Positions 1 through 7,728 of a stretch of 16,480 nucleotides of DNA are shown piece after piece. Every line of letters starts with the position of its first letter. Position 1 is the stretch's first letter. The stretch comes from Endomicrobiellum devescovinae (GTDB lineage Bacteria; Elusimicrobiota; Endomicrobiia; Endomicrobiales; Endomicrobiaceae). The notes below the pieces were generated by a model, which worked only from the letters and a program-made list of their open reading frames with translations, was not told where the DNA came from and did not search any database. The stretch is taken from contig JAIRSK010000060.1 of assembly GCA_031255495.1 (NCBI GenBank), forward strand, positions 1 through 16,480. The letters are read 5' to 3'. The position numbers and the translations under genes were made by a program.

Positions 1-57
1 AGAAACCTAAACTAAAACACAGGTACTAGGCAAAATATAAGCCACGCTTTGCAAGAA

Positions 58-87
58 TTGAAAACATTTCCGATAAAATGATAAAAT
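58..87 (+). promoter_or_regulatory. Promoter of the def operon, probably leaderless
   Basis: A -35 box TTGAAA lies at 58-63 and an extended -10 TGATAAAAT at 79-87 (hexamer 82-87), with an 18-bp spacer. Only 9 nt separate the -10 hexamer from the def ATG at 97, so transcription should begin within a few bases of, or at, the start codon. No Shine-Dalgarno sequence precedes the ATG, which agrees with a leaderless message. I see no gene in positions 1-57. Confidence 0.6.
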
Positions 88-96
88 TGCTGCACT

Positions 97-603
97 ATGG
101 CAAAGCTAGAGATAAAAAAGTACGGCGATTCTGTTTTGAGAAAGAAGTCAGATTTGGTTCAAAAAATTAGTAAAGATATAAAACGTCTTACTGAAGATAT
201 GCTTGAAACAATGTATTCGTCGCGTGGTTTGGGCTTGGCTGCTCCTCAAGTAGGAGTTTCTTTAAGGGTGTGTGTTATTGACGTTGATCCTGATAAAAAA
301 TTGCCGCTGGTTATGATAAATCCAAAAATAGCTTCTGGCAGCAATAAAATATTAGACCAAGAAGGATGTTTGTCGCTCCCAGAGATTTTTGCCGAGGTAA
401 AACGTTTTTCTAATATTGTGGCAGAATATACGGACTTAGAAGGTAAAAATAAAACAATTGAAGCTGAAGGTCTTCTTGCAAGAGCGATTCAACACGAAAT
501 AGACCATTTAGACGCAAAAATTTTTATAGATTATCTCCCTGATTGGAAAAGAAAAAATATAGAAAAAGAAATAAAAAGAAGAAAAAAGAAAGGCGACTGG
601 TGA
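97..603 (+). CDS. def: Peptide deformylase
   Basis: Cytosolic metalloenzyme that removes the formyl group from the N-terminal methionine of new proteins. All three family motifs are visible in the 168-residue product: GLGLAAPQ (residues 44-51), EGCLSLP (89-95, metal ligand Cys91) and QHEIDH (132-137, ligands His133 and His137, catalytic Glu134). Length and motif positions match E. coli Def (about 169 residues). The C-terminus is very lysine/arginine rich. It is the first gene of a six-gene operon and overlaps fmt, the gene for the opposing reaction, which is the usual pairing in bacteria. The ATG lies 9 nt after a -10 box with no ribosome site, so it is probably translated from a leaderless mRNA. 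Identification is secure. Confidence 0.97.
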   Translation: MAKLEIKKYGDSVLRKKSDLVQKISKDIKRLTEDMLETMYSSRGLGLAAPQVGVSLRVCVIDVDPDKKLPLVMINPKIASGSNKILDQEGCLSLPEIFAEVKRFSNIVAEYTDLEGKNKTIEAEGLLARAIQHEIDHLDAKIFIDYLPDWKRKNIEKEIKRRKKKGDW

Positions 604-1538
604 AAATTTTATTTTTTGGCACAGCTCAAATTTCTAAAACTTATCTTGAAGCATTGCATACTGGTGCCAATGAAATTTTTGTTGTAACTATGCCTGATAA
701 GCCTGCTTTAAGAGGGCAAAAACTTGCTCCGCCTGCGGTAAAAACTTACTCTCTGGGAAACAATATAAAATTTATTCAGCCTGAAAATTTTGTGCCTGAA
801 GTTATTGAAGAGTTAAGAAATTTTAACGCTGACGCTGGTATAGCTGTCGCTTATGGCAAGCTTATTCCTGAAAGAGTTTTTAATCTGCCAAAATATAAAA
901 CTTTCAATATTCATTTTTCCCTTCTTCCAAAGTACAGAGGGGCAGCACCAGTACAATATGCGTTGCTTAACGGAGAGACTGAAACAGGAGTAACGTCTTT
1001 TTATATTGAAAAAGGACTTGATACGGGCGATATTCTTATTCAAAAGAAACTTTTTATAGAAGAAAAAGATAATTCTGAAACTTTATTTAATAAACTTATT
1101 CCTTTGGGAATAGAAGCTATGGACGAAACTTTAGAATTATTTCGTTCGGGCAAGCTAGCGGGCAAGCCCCAAGTTGGCGAACCAACTTTTTCTCCATCTT
1201 TTAAAAAAGAAAAAGGGCATTTAGACTGGAACAAAAAGGCAGGCGAGATATATAATCAGTTTAGAGGATTGTATCTTTGGCCTGGCATATATTCGGTGGT
1301 ATCTAAAGGAACGCTTAAAGGCAAAAGAATTAAATTTATAGACATTGAAATATTTGACGCTGATTCTAAAAATAAAGATTTTGGAGTAATTTCATCCATA
1401 GAAAAAGACAGGGGATTTGTTGTTTCGTGTTTGAAAGGTAAAATTTTAGTTTCAAAAGTACAGCCTGAAAGCAAGCCTGTAATGTCTGCTTGGTCGTTTA
1501 TTCAAGGCGGACAGTTGGCAATAGGTGACAAATTCTAA
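600..1538 (+). CDS. fmt: Methionyl-tRNA formyltransferase
   Basis: Transfers a formyl group from 10-formyltetrahydrofolate to initiator Met-tRNA. I take the GTG at 600, which overlaps the def stop as GTGA and gives 312 residues, the normal family length. A longer reading frame from 543 would add 19 basic residues lying entirely within def. The formyltransferase domain contains PDKPALRGQKL (residues 32-42) and the active-site stretch with Asn103, His105, SLLPKYRG (107-114) and Asp141, matching the E. coli Asn-His-Asp triad. The remaining C-terminal part is the OB-like tRNA-binding domain. An AAAGG before the GTG could serve as ribosome site, and translation is probably coupled to def. Confidence 0.96.
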   Translation: MKILFFGTAQISKTYLEALHTGANEIFVVTMPDKPALRGQKLAPPAVKTYSLGNNIKFIQPENFVPEVIEELRNFNADAGIAVAYGKLIPERVFNLPKYKTFNIHFSLLPKYRGAAPVQYALLNGETETGVTSFYIEKGLDTGDILIQKKLFIEEKDNSETLFNKLIPLGIEAMDETLELFRSGKLAGKPQVGEPTFSPSFKKEKGHLDWNKKAGEIYNQFRGLYLWPGIYSVVSKGTLKGKRIKFIDIEIFDADSKNKDFGVISSIEKDRGFVVSCLKGKILVSKVQPESKPVMSAWSFIQGGQLAIGDKF

Positions 1539-1559
1539 TTTTGCAATAAGGAGATTTAT

Positions 1560-1877
1560 ATGGCAATTGAAATAAACGAGACTAATTTTGAGAAAGAAGT
1601 ATTATCCTCCGATAAACCTGTGCTTGTTGATTTTTGGGCGCCGTGGTGCGGTCCTTGCAAGATGCTTTCTCCTGTTATTGAAGAGATTGCTTCTGAATAC
1701 AACGGGAAAGCTAAAGTATTCAAAGTAAATACTGATGAAAATATGTCCTTGTCCACAAAATTTCAAATAACATCAATTCCGTGTCTAATATTATTTAAAA
1801 ACGGCGAAGTTTTGAACAAAATAGTGGGATTTAGACCTAAAGGCGACATAGAGAAACTTATAAATTCCGCTCTTTAA
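1560..1877 (+). CDS. trxA: Thioredoxin
   Basis: Small cytosolic disulfide reductase of 105 residues, the usual thioredoxin length. The active site WAPWCGPCKM gives redox cysteines Cys30 and Cys33. The cis-proline is Pro74 in SIPCLILF, followed by the expected KNGE turn. Residue 75, directly after the cis-proline, is cysteine where threonine is usual, so a third cysteine sits next to the active site. A strong AAGGAG (1548-1553) precedes the ATG by 6 nt. The gene follows fmt by 21 nt and precedes trxB by 21 nt, so the reductase and its substrate are made together. Whether this is the main housekeeping thioredoxin cannot be decided from the window. Confidence 0.96.
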   Translation: MAIEINETNFEKEVLSSDKPVLVDFWAPWCGPCKMLSPVIEEIASEYNGKAKVFKVNTDENMSLSTKFQITSIPCLILFKNGEVLNKIVGFRPKGDIEKLINSAL

Positions 1878-1898
1878 TGGAATAAAAAAGGAAAAAAT

Positions 1899-2807
1899 AT
1901 GGTATATGACGTTATAATAGTTGGTGGAGGTCCAGCAGGATTGTCTGCTGCAATTTATTCGTCAAGAGCCAGACTTAAAACATTGCTTATAGAGAAGAAT
2001 GGTTGCGGCGGTCAAATGACTGTAACTGACTTGCTTGAAAATTACCCTGGATTTAACGGAGGTGTCAATGGTTTTGACTTGGCTGTTAAACTTGAAACCC
2101 AAGCAAGAGATTTTGGTACGGAAATAGTTTATGACGAAGTTACGGAAATTAAAAATGGCTCCGTAAAAAAAGTTGTAACTGTAAATTCTGTTTACGAGTC
2201 TAAAACTGTTATTATAGCTGTAGGAACCCACGTAAAAGAAATGAACATTCCCGGTGAAGCTAAATTTACAGGCAGAGGCGTGTCTTTTTGTGCAACCTGC
2301 GACGCTCCTTTTTACAGAGAGAAAGAAGTTTTAGTTGTAGGTGGAGGGGACTCTGCAATACAAGAGTCTATATATTTAGCGAAATTTGCAAAGAAAGTTA
2401 CTATTTTACATAGAAGAAATGAGCTAAGAGCGACAAAGATTTTGCAGGAAAGAATGCTATCTTGTCCGAATATATCTGTTATGTATAATACGGTTCCAAA
2501 GGAAATTATTGGTGAAGATCGCATAGAAAAAATATCTGTAACAGATTTAGAAACAAATCAGGACAAATATTTAAAAGTTGATGGGATTTTTGTGTTTATA
2601 GGGCTTGTTCCAAACACTCTGCTTGTTACTGGGATAGCTTTTGATGAGCAAGGATACATTATAACTGATGAAGACATGCGTGCTTCCGCTGACGGAATTT
2701 TTGCGTGTGGAGATATAAGACAAAAACATCTTAGACAAGTTGTTACAGCGGCTTCAGATGGCGCTCAGGCGGCGGTCAGTGCCGGACATTACATAGACAA
2801 TCTATGA
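1899..2807 (+). CDS. trxB: Thioredoxin reductase (NADPH, FAD)
   Basis: Flavoprotein of 302 residues that reduces thioredoxin with NADPH. The N-terminal FAD-binding motif GGGPAGLSAA is at residues 9-18. The redox pair CATC is at 131-134, inside the inserted NADPH domain. The NADPH-binding motif GGGDSA is at 148-153 and is followed by HRRNELRA, whose arginines are the usual signature for NADPH rather than NADH. The C-terminal FAD motif CGDIRQKHLRQV is present. A ribosome site AAAAGGA lies at about 1885-1890. The stop codon overlaps the polA start as ATGA. Low-molecular-weight, E. coli-type reductase; its partner TrxA is immediately upstream. Confidence 0.96.
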   Translation: MVYDVIIVGGGPAGLSAAIYSSRARLKTLLIEKNGCGGQMTVTDLLENYPGFNGGVNGFDLAVKLETQARDFGTEIVYDEVTEIKNGSVKKVVTVNSVYESKTVIIAVGTHVKEMNIPGEAKFTGRGVSFCATCDAPFYREKEVLVVGGGDSAIQESIYLAKFAKKVTILHRRNELRATKILQERMLSCPNISVMYNTVPKEIIGEDRIEKISVTDLETNQDKYLKVDGIFVFIGLVPNTLLVTGIAFDEQGYIITDEDMRASADGIFACGDIRQKHLRQVVTAASDGAQAAVSAGHYIDNL

Positions 2808-5533
2808 AAAAATTTTTTATTTTAGACGGCAATGCGTACATTCACAGAGCATATCACGCTTTGCCTCCATTATCAACATCAAATAATCAACAAGTTAACG
2901 CTGTTTATGGCTTTATAAGATTGTTGCTTAAAATCAAGAGCATTTTCACTCCTGACTATATTGCGGTTTGTTTTGATTATCCTTCAAAAAATTTTAGACA
3001 TGAAATATTTAAAGAATACAAAGCTAACAGAAAACCTTTAGATGAAGCTCTTATCAGTCAGATGCCTTTGGCAAGGGAAGCTGTTGATGCATTGAATATT
3101 TCTAGAGTGGAAATTCAAGGCTATGAAGCAGATGATTTAATAGCAACAATAGTAAAGCATAATAAAGAAAACTCGGTTCAAAGTGTAATTGTAACAGGTG
3201 ACAAAGACATATTGCAGTTGACTGAAGATGAAAATGTTTTAGTTTGGAATGACTCCAAAGATATAATGTACGATGCAAAAAAAGTTGAGGAAAAGTATGG
3301 TGTTAAGCCAAATCAACTGCTTGATATTTTTGCTTTGACTGGCGATGCGACCGATAATGTGCCCGGCATAAAAGGGATAGGCGAGAAAACAGCTGTAAAA
3401 CTTCTAAAAGAATACGGAACCATTAAAAATATATTGCAAAATGCAGACTCAGTAAAAGGTAAGGTTGGAAAATTATTGCAACAGGGCAAAGATAATGTTG
3501 AGCTTAGCAGAAAGTTGATAGAGCTTAATTTTAACGCTCCTTTAGATTACAAATTAAATGATTTTGAAAACAAAGATTTAGATATTGATAAAGCAGTTTC
3601 TTTTTTTGAAAAGTATGAATTTAAAAGCCTTGTGGACAAATATTCCGGCAAAAGTAAAGATTCTCAAAAAATTGAACATAAAACAAATAGAATCTTTGAA
3701 AATAAAGAACTTAACTTTAATGATTTTTCACAAGATGGTTTAAAATTTGAGATAGTAAATTCTACAGCAAGAGCTTTAGAAGTTATGGGTATCATAAAAG
3801 ATGCGGGTGAGTTTTCTTTAAAGACAATAGGGTCTGATGAGGATTCTTTGAAAGCTAAAATTGTCGGTGTGTCTATGTGCGTCAATAAAAAATCTTTTTA
3901 TTTTCCGATTGGGCATAACGATTTAACTTTTATACAGATATCGTTAGATGAATTTATGAAAGTATTTTCTCCTGTTTTTACTTCTAACACAATAAAAAAA
4001 GTCGGATATGATTTAAAGCAGGAAAGAAATATATATAAAATGCTACACATTGTTCTAAATAATATTTATTTTGACACTATGCTTGCGTCTTATTGTTTGG
4101 ATCCAGCAAAATCCCACAAAATTGAAAATTTATCAAAGGAATATCTAAATTTTGAACTAGACGGTGTAAACTTTAACGGAAAAGGCATAAAAAAATTTTC
4201 TTTTGCCGATTTGCCGATTGATCATGTTGCTAAATATGCAAACTCATTTTCGGCTGCAGAGTTTGCTCTTTACAAAATATTTGAAACTCAAATAAAAGAA
4301 AAGAATCTTGCTAATCTTTTCTTTAATATGGAAATGCCTTTGATTGAAATTCTTTCAGAAATGGAAATAGTAGGCATAAAGATAGACGCTTCTTTTTTGA
4401 GAACGTTTAATGAAAGAATTGTCTCTGAATTAAAGCAAGTTGAAAATAATATATACAAGATATCAGACAAAGAATTTAATATAAATTCGCCAAAGCAACT
4501 TGCCCACGTAATGTTTGAAAAACTAAATCTTCCTATAATAAAAAAGACGAAAATGGGGTATTCTACGGATGAAAGCGTTTTGCTGGAACTTTCATCTTAC
4601 GAATTTCCTTCAGAAGTTTTAAAATACAGAGAACTTCAAAAATTAAAAAGTACATACATAGATCCTATAAATAATTACTGCGCTTATTATGGAGATAGAA
4701 TACACACAGTTTTTAACCAAGCTGTAACAGCTACGGGAAGGTTGTCTTCAACAGATCCTAATTTGCAGAATATTCCTATAAAATCCACTTATGGTAGGGA
4801 ATTTAGAAAAGCATTTATTCATGAATCGGGGAAAGTTTTTATATCAGCTGACTATTCTCAAATTGACTTAAGGGTCTTAGCTCATATTTCAAGAGATAAA
4901 AAACTTATTGCCGCATTTAATGAAGGGGCAGACATTCATGCCGCTACGGCAAGAGAAATATTTAATATAAAAAACTCCGAACCTTTGCCCAATAATTTGA
5001 GAAACGCAGCGAAATCCATAAATTTTGGCATAGTTTACGGAATATCGCCTTTTGGTCTTTCAAAACAGTTAAATATACCTGTTGCTAAAGCCAAAGACTA
5101 TATTGACGGATACCTTGAAAAATACAATGGTGTAAAAACTTGGATGAAACTTATAGTAGAGCAGGCTTTAAACGACGGTTATGTCACTACTATTACAGGG
5201 AGAGTGAGATATATACCGGAGCTTCATTCATCTAATGCTCAGGTAAGAAATGCTGGCGAAAGAATGACGTTAAATACTCCCATTCAAGGCAGTTCTGCAG
5301 ATATAATAAAAATTGCAATGATAGGTATATATAATGAACTTAAAATTAAAGGCTATAAATCTTTAATGATTTTGCAGGTTCACGACGATCTTCTTCTTGA
5401 GGTTCCTCTTGAGGAGAGGGAAGCTATAATCTCAGTTGTAAAAGATAAGATGGAAAATGCAGTTAAATTAGATGTTCCCCTGCTTATTGATGTTAAAATT
5501 GGAGATAATTGGGGAGAGATGAAAAATATATGA
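2804..5533 (+). CDS. polA: DNA polymerase I, with inactive proofreading domain
   Basis: A 909-residue Pol I for lagging-strand processing and repair. Residues 1 to about 290 form the 5'-3' flap nuclease (for example EGYEADDLIATIV-like and TGDATDNVPGIKGIGEKTA stretches). The middle domain is the 3'-5' exonuclease fold without its metal ligands: the DTE site of motif I reads SLKTIG near residue 340, the motif II Asp is Glu407 in DLKQERN, and the motif III Asp position is Phe482 after Tyr478. The polymerase domain is complete: motif A DYSQIDLR (Asp683), motif B RNAAKSINFGIVYG and motif C VHDD (His860-Asp862). Motifs A and C carry Asp where DYSQIELR and VHDE are usual. Translation is coupled to trxB and coaE by ATGA overlaps. 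Confidence 0.97.
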   Translation: MKKFFILDGNAYIHRAYHALPPLSTSNNQQVNAVYGFIRLLLKIKSIFTPDYIAVCFDYPSKNFRHEIFKEYKANRKPLDEALISQMPLAREAVDALNISRVEIQGYEADDLIATIVKHNKENSVQSVIVTGDKDILQLTEDENVLVWNDSKDIMYDAKKVEEKYGVKPNQLLDIFALTGDATDNVPGIKGIGEKTAVKLLKEYGTIKNILQNADSVKGKVGKLLQQGKDNVELSRKLIELNFNAPLDYKLNDFENKDLDIDKAVSFFEKYEFKSLVDKYSGKSKDSQKIEHKTNRIFENKELNFNDFSQDGLKFEIVNSTARALEVMGIIKDAGEFSLKTIGSDEDSLKAKIVGVSMCVNKKSFYFPIGHNDLTFIQISLDEFMKVFSPVFTSNTIKKVGYDLKQERNIYKMLHIVLNNIYFDTMLASYCLDPAKSHKIENLSKEYLNFELDGVNFNGKGIKKFSFADLPIDHVAKYANSFSAAEFALYKIFETQIKEKNLANLFFNMEMPLIEILSEMEIVGIKIDASFLRTFNERIVSELKQVENNIYKISDKEFNINSPKQLAHVMFEKLNLPIIKKTKMGYSTDESVLLELSSYEFPSEVLKYRELQKLKSTYIDPINNYCAYYGDRIHTVFNQAVTATGRLSSTDPNLQNIPIKSTYGREFRKAFIHESGKVFISADYSQIDLRVLAHISRDKKLIAAFNEGADIHAATAREIFNIKNSEPLPNNLRNAAKSINFGIVYGISPFGLSKQLNIPVAKAKDYIDGYLEKYNGVKTWMKLIVEQALNDGYVTTITGRVRYIPELHSSNAQVRNAGERMTLNTPIQGSSADIIKIAMIGIYNELKIKGYKSLMILQVHDDLLLEVPLEEREAIISVVKDKMENAVKLDVPLLIDVKIGDNWGEMKNI

Positions 5534-6126
5534 TAGTAGGTTTGACAGGCGGCATTGCTTCCGGCAAAAGCGAAAGTGCTAAATATTTTGAGGAGTTAGG
5601 CGCATTTTGTATAGATGCGGATTCTGTTGCAAAAGAGCTTACTTGCAAAGACAAACCGGCTTTGCAAGAGATTGCCAAGGTTTTTGGAGACGATATTTTA
5701 TCTGTAGAGGGGACTTTAAACAGGAAAAAGCTCGCTGACATAATTTTTTCCGATGTTAATTCCAAGTTGAAAGTTGAGGAAATTCTTCATAGTCGTATAA
5801 TTTCTCGTATAAACGAAACCATTTCAAAAGAAATTTCGGAAAAAGAAGTTATAGTTGTCAACGCTCCTCTTCTTTTTGAAACGGGCTTAGACAAAGTTTG
5901 CGATAAAATTGTTACGATTAAAATTTCTTATGATATTCAAGTTAAACGTTTGGCGCTTCGCGACGGCTTAAATGATGATGAAATAAAAAAAAGAATAGCT
6001 TCACAAATGCCTATGGAAGAAAAAGTTAAACTTTCAGATTTTGTAGTAGATAATTCAGGTTCTAAAAAAGATCTGAAAAGAAAAATAGAAAATATATACG
6101 GATTATTGACATCTAATTTTAAATAA
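5530..6126 (+). CDS. coaE: Dephospho-CoA kinase
   Basis: Phosphorylates the 3'-hydroxyl of dephospho-CoA with ATP, the last step of coenzyme A synthesis. I place the start at the ATG at 5530, which overlaps the polA stop as ATGA and leaves the P-loop GLTGGIASGKS at the very N-terminus as in other family members. A TTG at 5509 would add seven unlikely residues. The product is 198 residues, a normal CoaE size. DADSVA near residue 30 is the substrate-binding aspartate region, followed by NAPLLFETGL in the lid/core. The GGGGAGAG at 5511-5518 could be the ribosome site although its spacing is long. polA-coaE adjacency is common in bacteria. Confidence 0.95.
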   Translation: MIVGLTGGIASGKSESAKYFEELGAFCIDADSVAKELTCKDKPALQEIAKVFGDDILSVEGTLNRKKLADIIFSDVNSKLKVEEILHSRIISRINETISKEISEKEVIVVNAPLLFETGLDKVCDKIVTIKISYDIQVKRLALRDGLNDDEIKKRIASQMPMEEKVKLSDFVVDNSGSKKDLKRKIENIYGLLTSNFK

Positions 6127-6308
6127 TGGTAATATTCCATCACGTTGTTATTGTACTAATATCTTTTACACAAGCCAAAAATAACAAGTGAAATAAATCA
6201 AATCAGTGGTAGCTAATGGAACTCAAGCTACGCTATTCTTTAAAATTTTTTACAATTCTCTTTTAATTAATTTGTTGTATAGTGTTTTGGACTCCGAGGA
6301 GGGAGTTA
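6127..6308 (+). promoter_or_regulatory. Spacer before rho, with possible rho promoter and leader
   Basis: This 182-nt gap holds no credible gene. A 6-bp inverted repeat GTAGCT/AGCTAC lies at 6209-6214 and 6226-6231, too weak to call a terminator. A -10-like TATAGT occurs at 6278-6283 without a good -35 at normal spacing. If used, it gives a leader of only about 20 nt. A strong ribosome site, GAGGAGGG, lies at 6296-6303, just before the rho start. Confidence 0.35.
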
Positions 6309-7598
6309 ATGGAAAAAGATAAATCTATGAATATGTCAGTTTTGTCTAAACTAACAATGACAGAGCTGGTAGAGACAGCGAAAAAGCTTAAACTTGACGT
6401 CGTTGCAGGTTTAAGAAAACAGGAATTAATAGCTAAAATTTTTGAGGCACAGTCAAAAGAGAATAAACTAGTTTATGATGAAGGCGTTTTAGAAATTTTA
6501 CCTGATGGGTTTGGATTCTTGAGATCTCCTGATTACAACTATCTGCCAGGTCCGGATGATATTTATATTTCTCCATCTCAAATAAAGAAATTTGCTTTAA
6601 GAAAAGGCGATACTGTAGCTGGATATGTTCGCCCTCCGCAAGCTCAATCTGAAAGATATTTCGCTTTGCTTCAAGTTAAATCAATCAATGGACAGGAGAA
6701 CTTAGAAGGTATAAGAGACAGAGCTTTATTTGATAATTTGACGCCTTTATATCCTAATGAAAAGATTGTTCTTGAAACAAAAAAAGAAGAAGTGTCCACA
6801 AGAGTTATTGACATGCTGATACCCATAGGAAAAGGTCAGAGAGTGCTTGTTAATGCAGCTCCAAGAAGCGGTAAAACTGTACTCTTGCAGAAAATAGCTA
6901 ACGCAATTACTGAAAATAATCCAGATATAGTGCTTATGGTGTTGCTCATAGACGAAAGACCTGAAGAAGTTACCGATATGCAACGTTCTGTAAAGGGCGA
7001 GGTTATTTCTTCAACTTTTGACGAGCCATCAGACAGGCACATACAGGTTTCTGAGATGGTTATAGAAAAAGCTAAAAGAATGGTTGAAAACGGCAAAGAT
7101 GTTGTGGTTCTTTTGGATTCTATTACTAGGCTTGCTAGAGCTTATAATACGGCTATGCCTTCAAGCGGTAGAGTTCTTTCAGGAGGATTAGACTCAAATG
7201 CTTTACAGAGACCAAAAAGATTTTTTGGTGCGGCAAGGAACATTGAAGAAGGCGGTAGCTTAACGATAATAGGCACTGCTCTTGTTGAAACTGGCAGCCG
7301 AATGGACGATGTTATATTTGAAGAATTTAAAGGTACTGGCAATTGCGAAATTTATCTTGACAGAAAGCTTGCTGATAGAAGAGTGTTTCCTGCTGTAGAT
7401 CTCTTGCGTTCTGGGACTAGAAAAGAAGAGCTTCTTTTAAATGAAGACGAAAAAAATAAAATGTGGATACTCAGAAAATGGATGAATTCAATGAATTCCA
7501 TAGAAGTTATGGAAGAGTTAAGAAAAAGGCTTTTAAATTCAAAGTCTAATAAAGATTTCTTGAAACAAATGGAACTTTCAAGTATGGAAGGTCTGTAA
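6309..7598 (+). CDS. rho: Transcription termination factor Rho
   Basis: Hexameric RNA-dependent ATPase/helicase that ends transcription. I choose the ATG at 6309 (429 residues) because GAGGAGGG sits 5 nt upstream; a GTG at 6282 would place that ribosome site inside the gene. Order of domains: short Rho N-terminal helical region (about 10-50), RNA-binding cold-shock-like domain with LEILPDGFGFLRSP (61-74), then the RecA-like ATPase with Walker A AAPRSGKT (183-190), Walker B VVVLLDSITRLARAYN and the strongly conserved Q/R-loop stretch ending in ETGSRMDDVIFEEFKGTGN. There is no long N-terminal insertion as seen in some phyla. It appears monocistronic, with its own terminator downstream. Confidence 0.97.
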   Translation: MEKDKSMNMSVLSKLTMTELVETAKKLKLDVVAGLRKQELIAKIFEAQSKENKLVYDEGVLEILPDGFGFLRSPDYNYLPGPDDIYISPSQIKKFALRKGDTVAGYVRPPQAQSERYFALLQVKSINGQENLEGIRDRALFDNLTPLYPNEKIVLETKKEEVSTRVIDMLIPIGKGQRVLVNAAPRSGKTVLLQKIANAITENNPDIVLMVLLIDERPEEVTDMQRSVKGEVISSTFDEPSDRHIQVSEMVIEKAKRMVENGKDVVVLLDSITRLARAYNTAMPSSGRVLSGGLDSNALQRPKRFFGAARNIEEGGSLTIIGTALVETGSRMDDVIFEEFKGTGNCEIYLDRKLADRRVFPAVDLLRSGTRKEELLLNEDEKNKMWILRKWMNSMNSIEVMEELRKRLLNSKSNKDFLKQMELSSMEGL

Positions 7599-7629
7599 AG
7601 ATTTAGTATAATATAAATTAATTTAAAGA

Positions 7630-7663
7630 GTGTCGGCATAGTTTTTTGCCGGCGCTTTTTATT
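7630..7663 (+). terminator. Intrinsic terminator downstream of rho
   Basis: A 9-bp stem (7630-7638 with 7647-7655, two G-T pairs, core CGGCA/TGCCG) encloses an 8-nt loop and is followed directly by TTTTT at 7656-7660. It lies 31 nt after the rho stop codon and is the clearest + strand intrinsic terminator in the window. Confidence 0.88.
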
Positions 7664-7690
7664 GCTATTTTGAACGGAAAATGATAAAAA
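7662..7690 (+). promoter_or_regulatory. Candidate promoter for the TPR-nadD-rsfS operon
   Basis: TTGCTA (7662-7667) and an extended -10 TGATAAAAA (7682-7690, hexamer 7685-7690) are separated by 17 bp and start right at the end of the rho terminator. Predicted initiation near 7697 would leave a leader of about 32 nt before the ATG at 7729. The hexamers are only 4/6 matches, so this is tentative. Confidence 0.35.
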
Positions 7691-7728
7691 TTTGTCGTGT
7701 TTCGCACACATCTTTTAGGAAATTAAAT

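Noticed and set aside
543..599. 19-residue lysine-rich N-terminal extension of Fmt
   Set aside because: It lies wholly inside def, has no family counterpart, and a GTG overlapping the def stop gives the normal length.
6282..6308. Nine extra N-terminal codons of Rho from a GTG at 6282
   Set aside because: They contain the strong GAGGAGGG ribosome site that correctly serves the ATG at 6309.
7607..7612. TATAAT between rho and its terminator
   Set aside because: There is no -35 at normal spacing, and a transcript from here would meet the terminator within about 15 nt.
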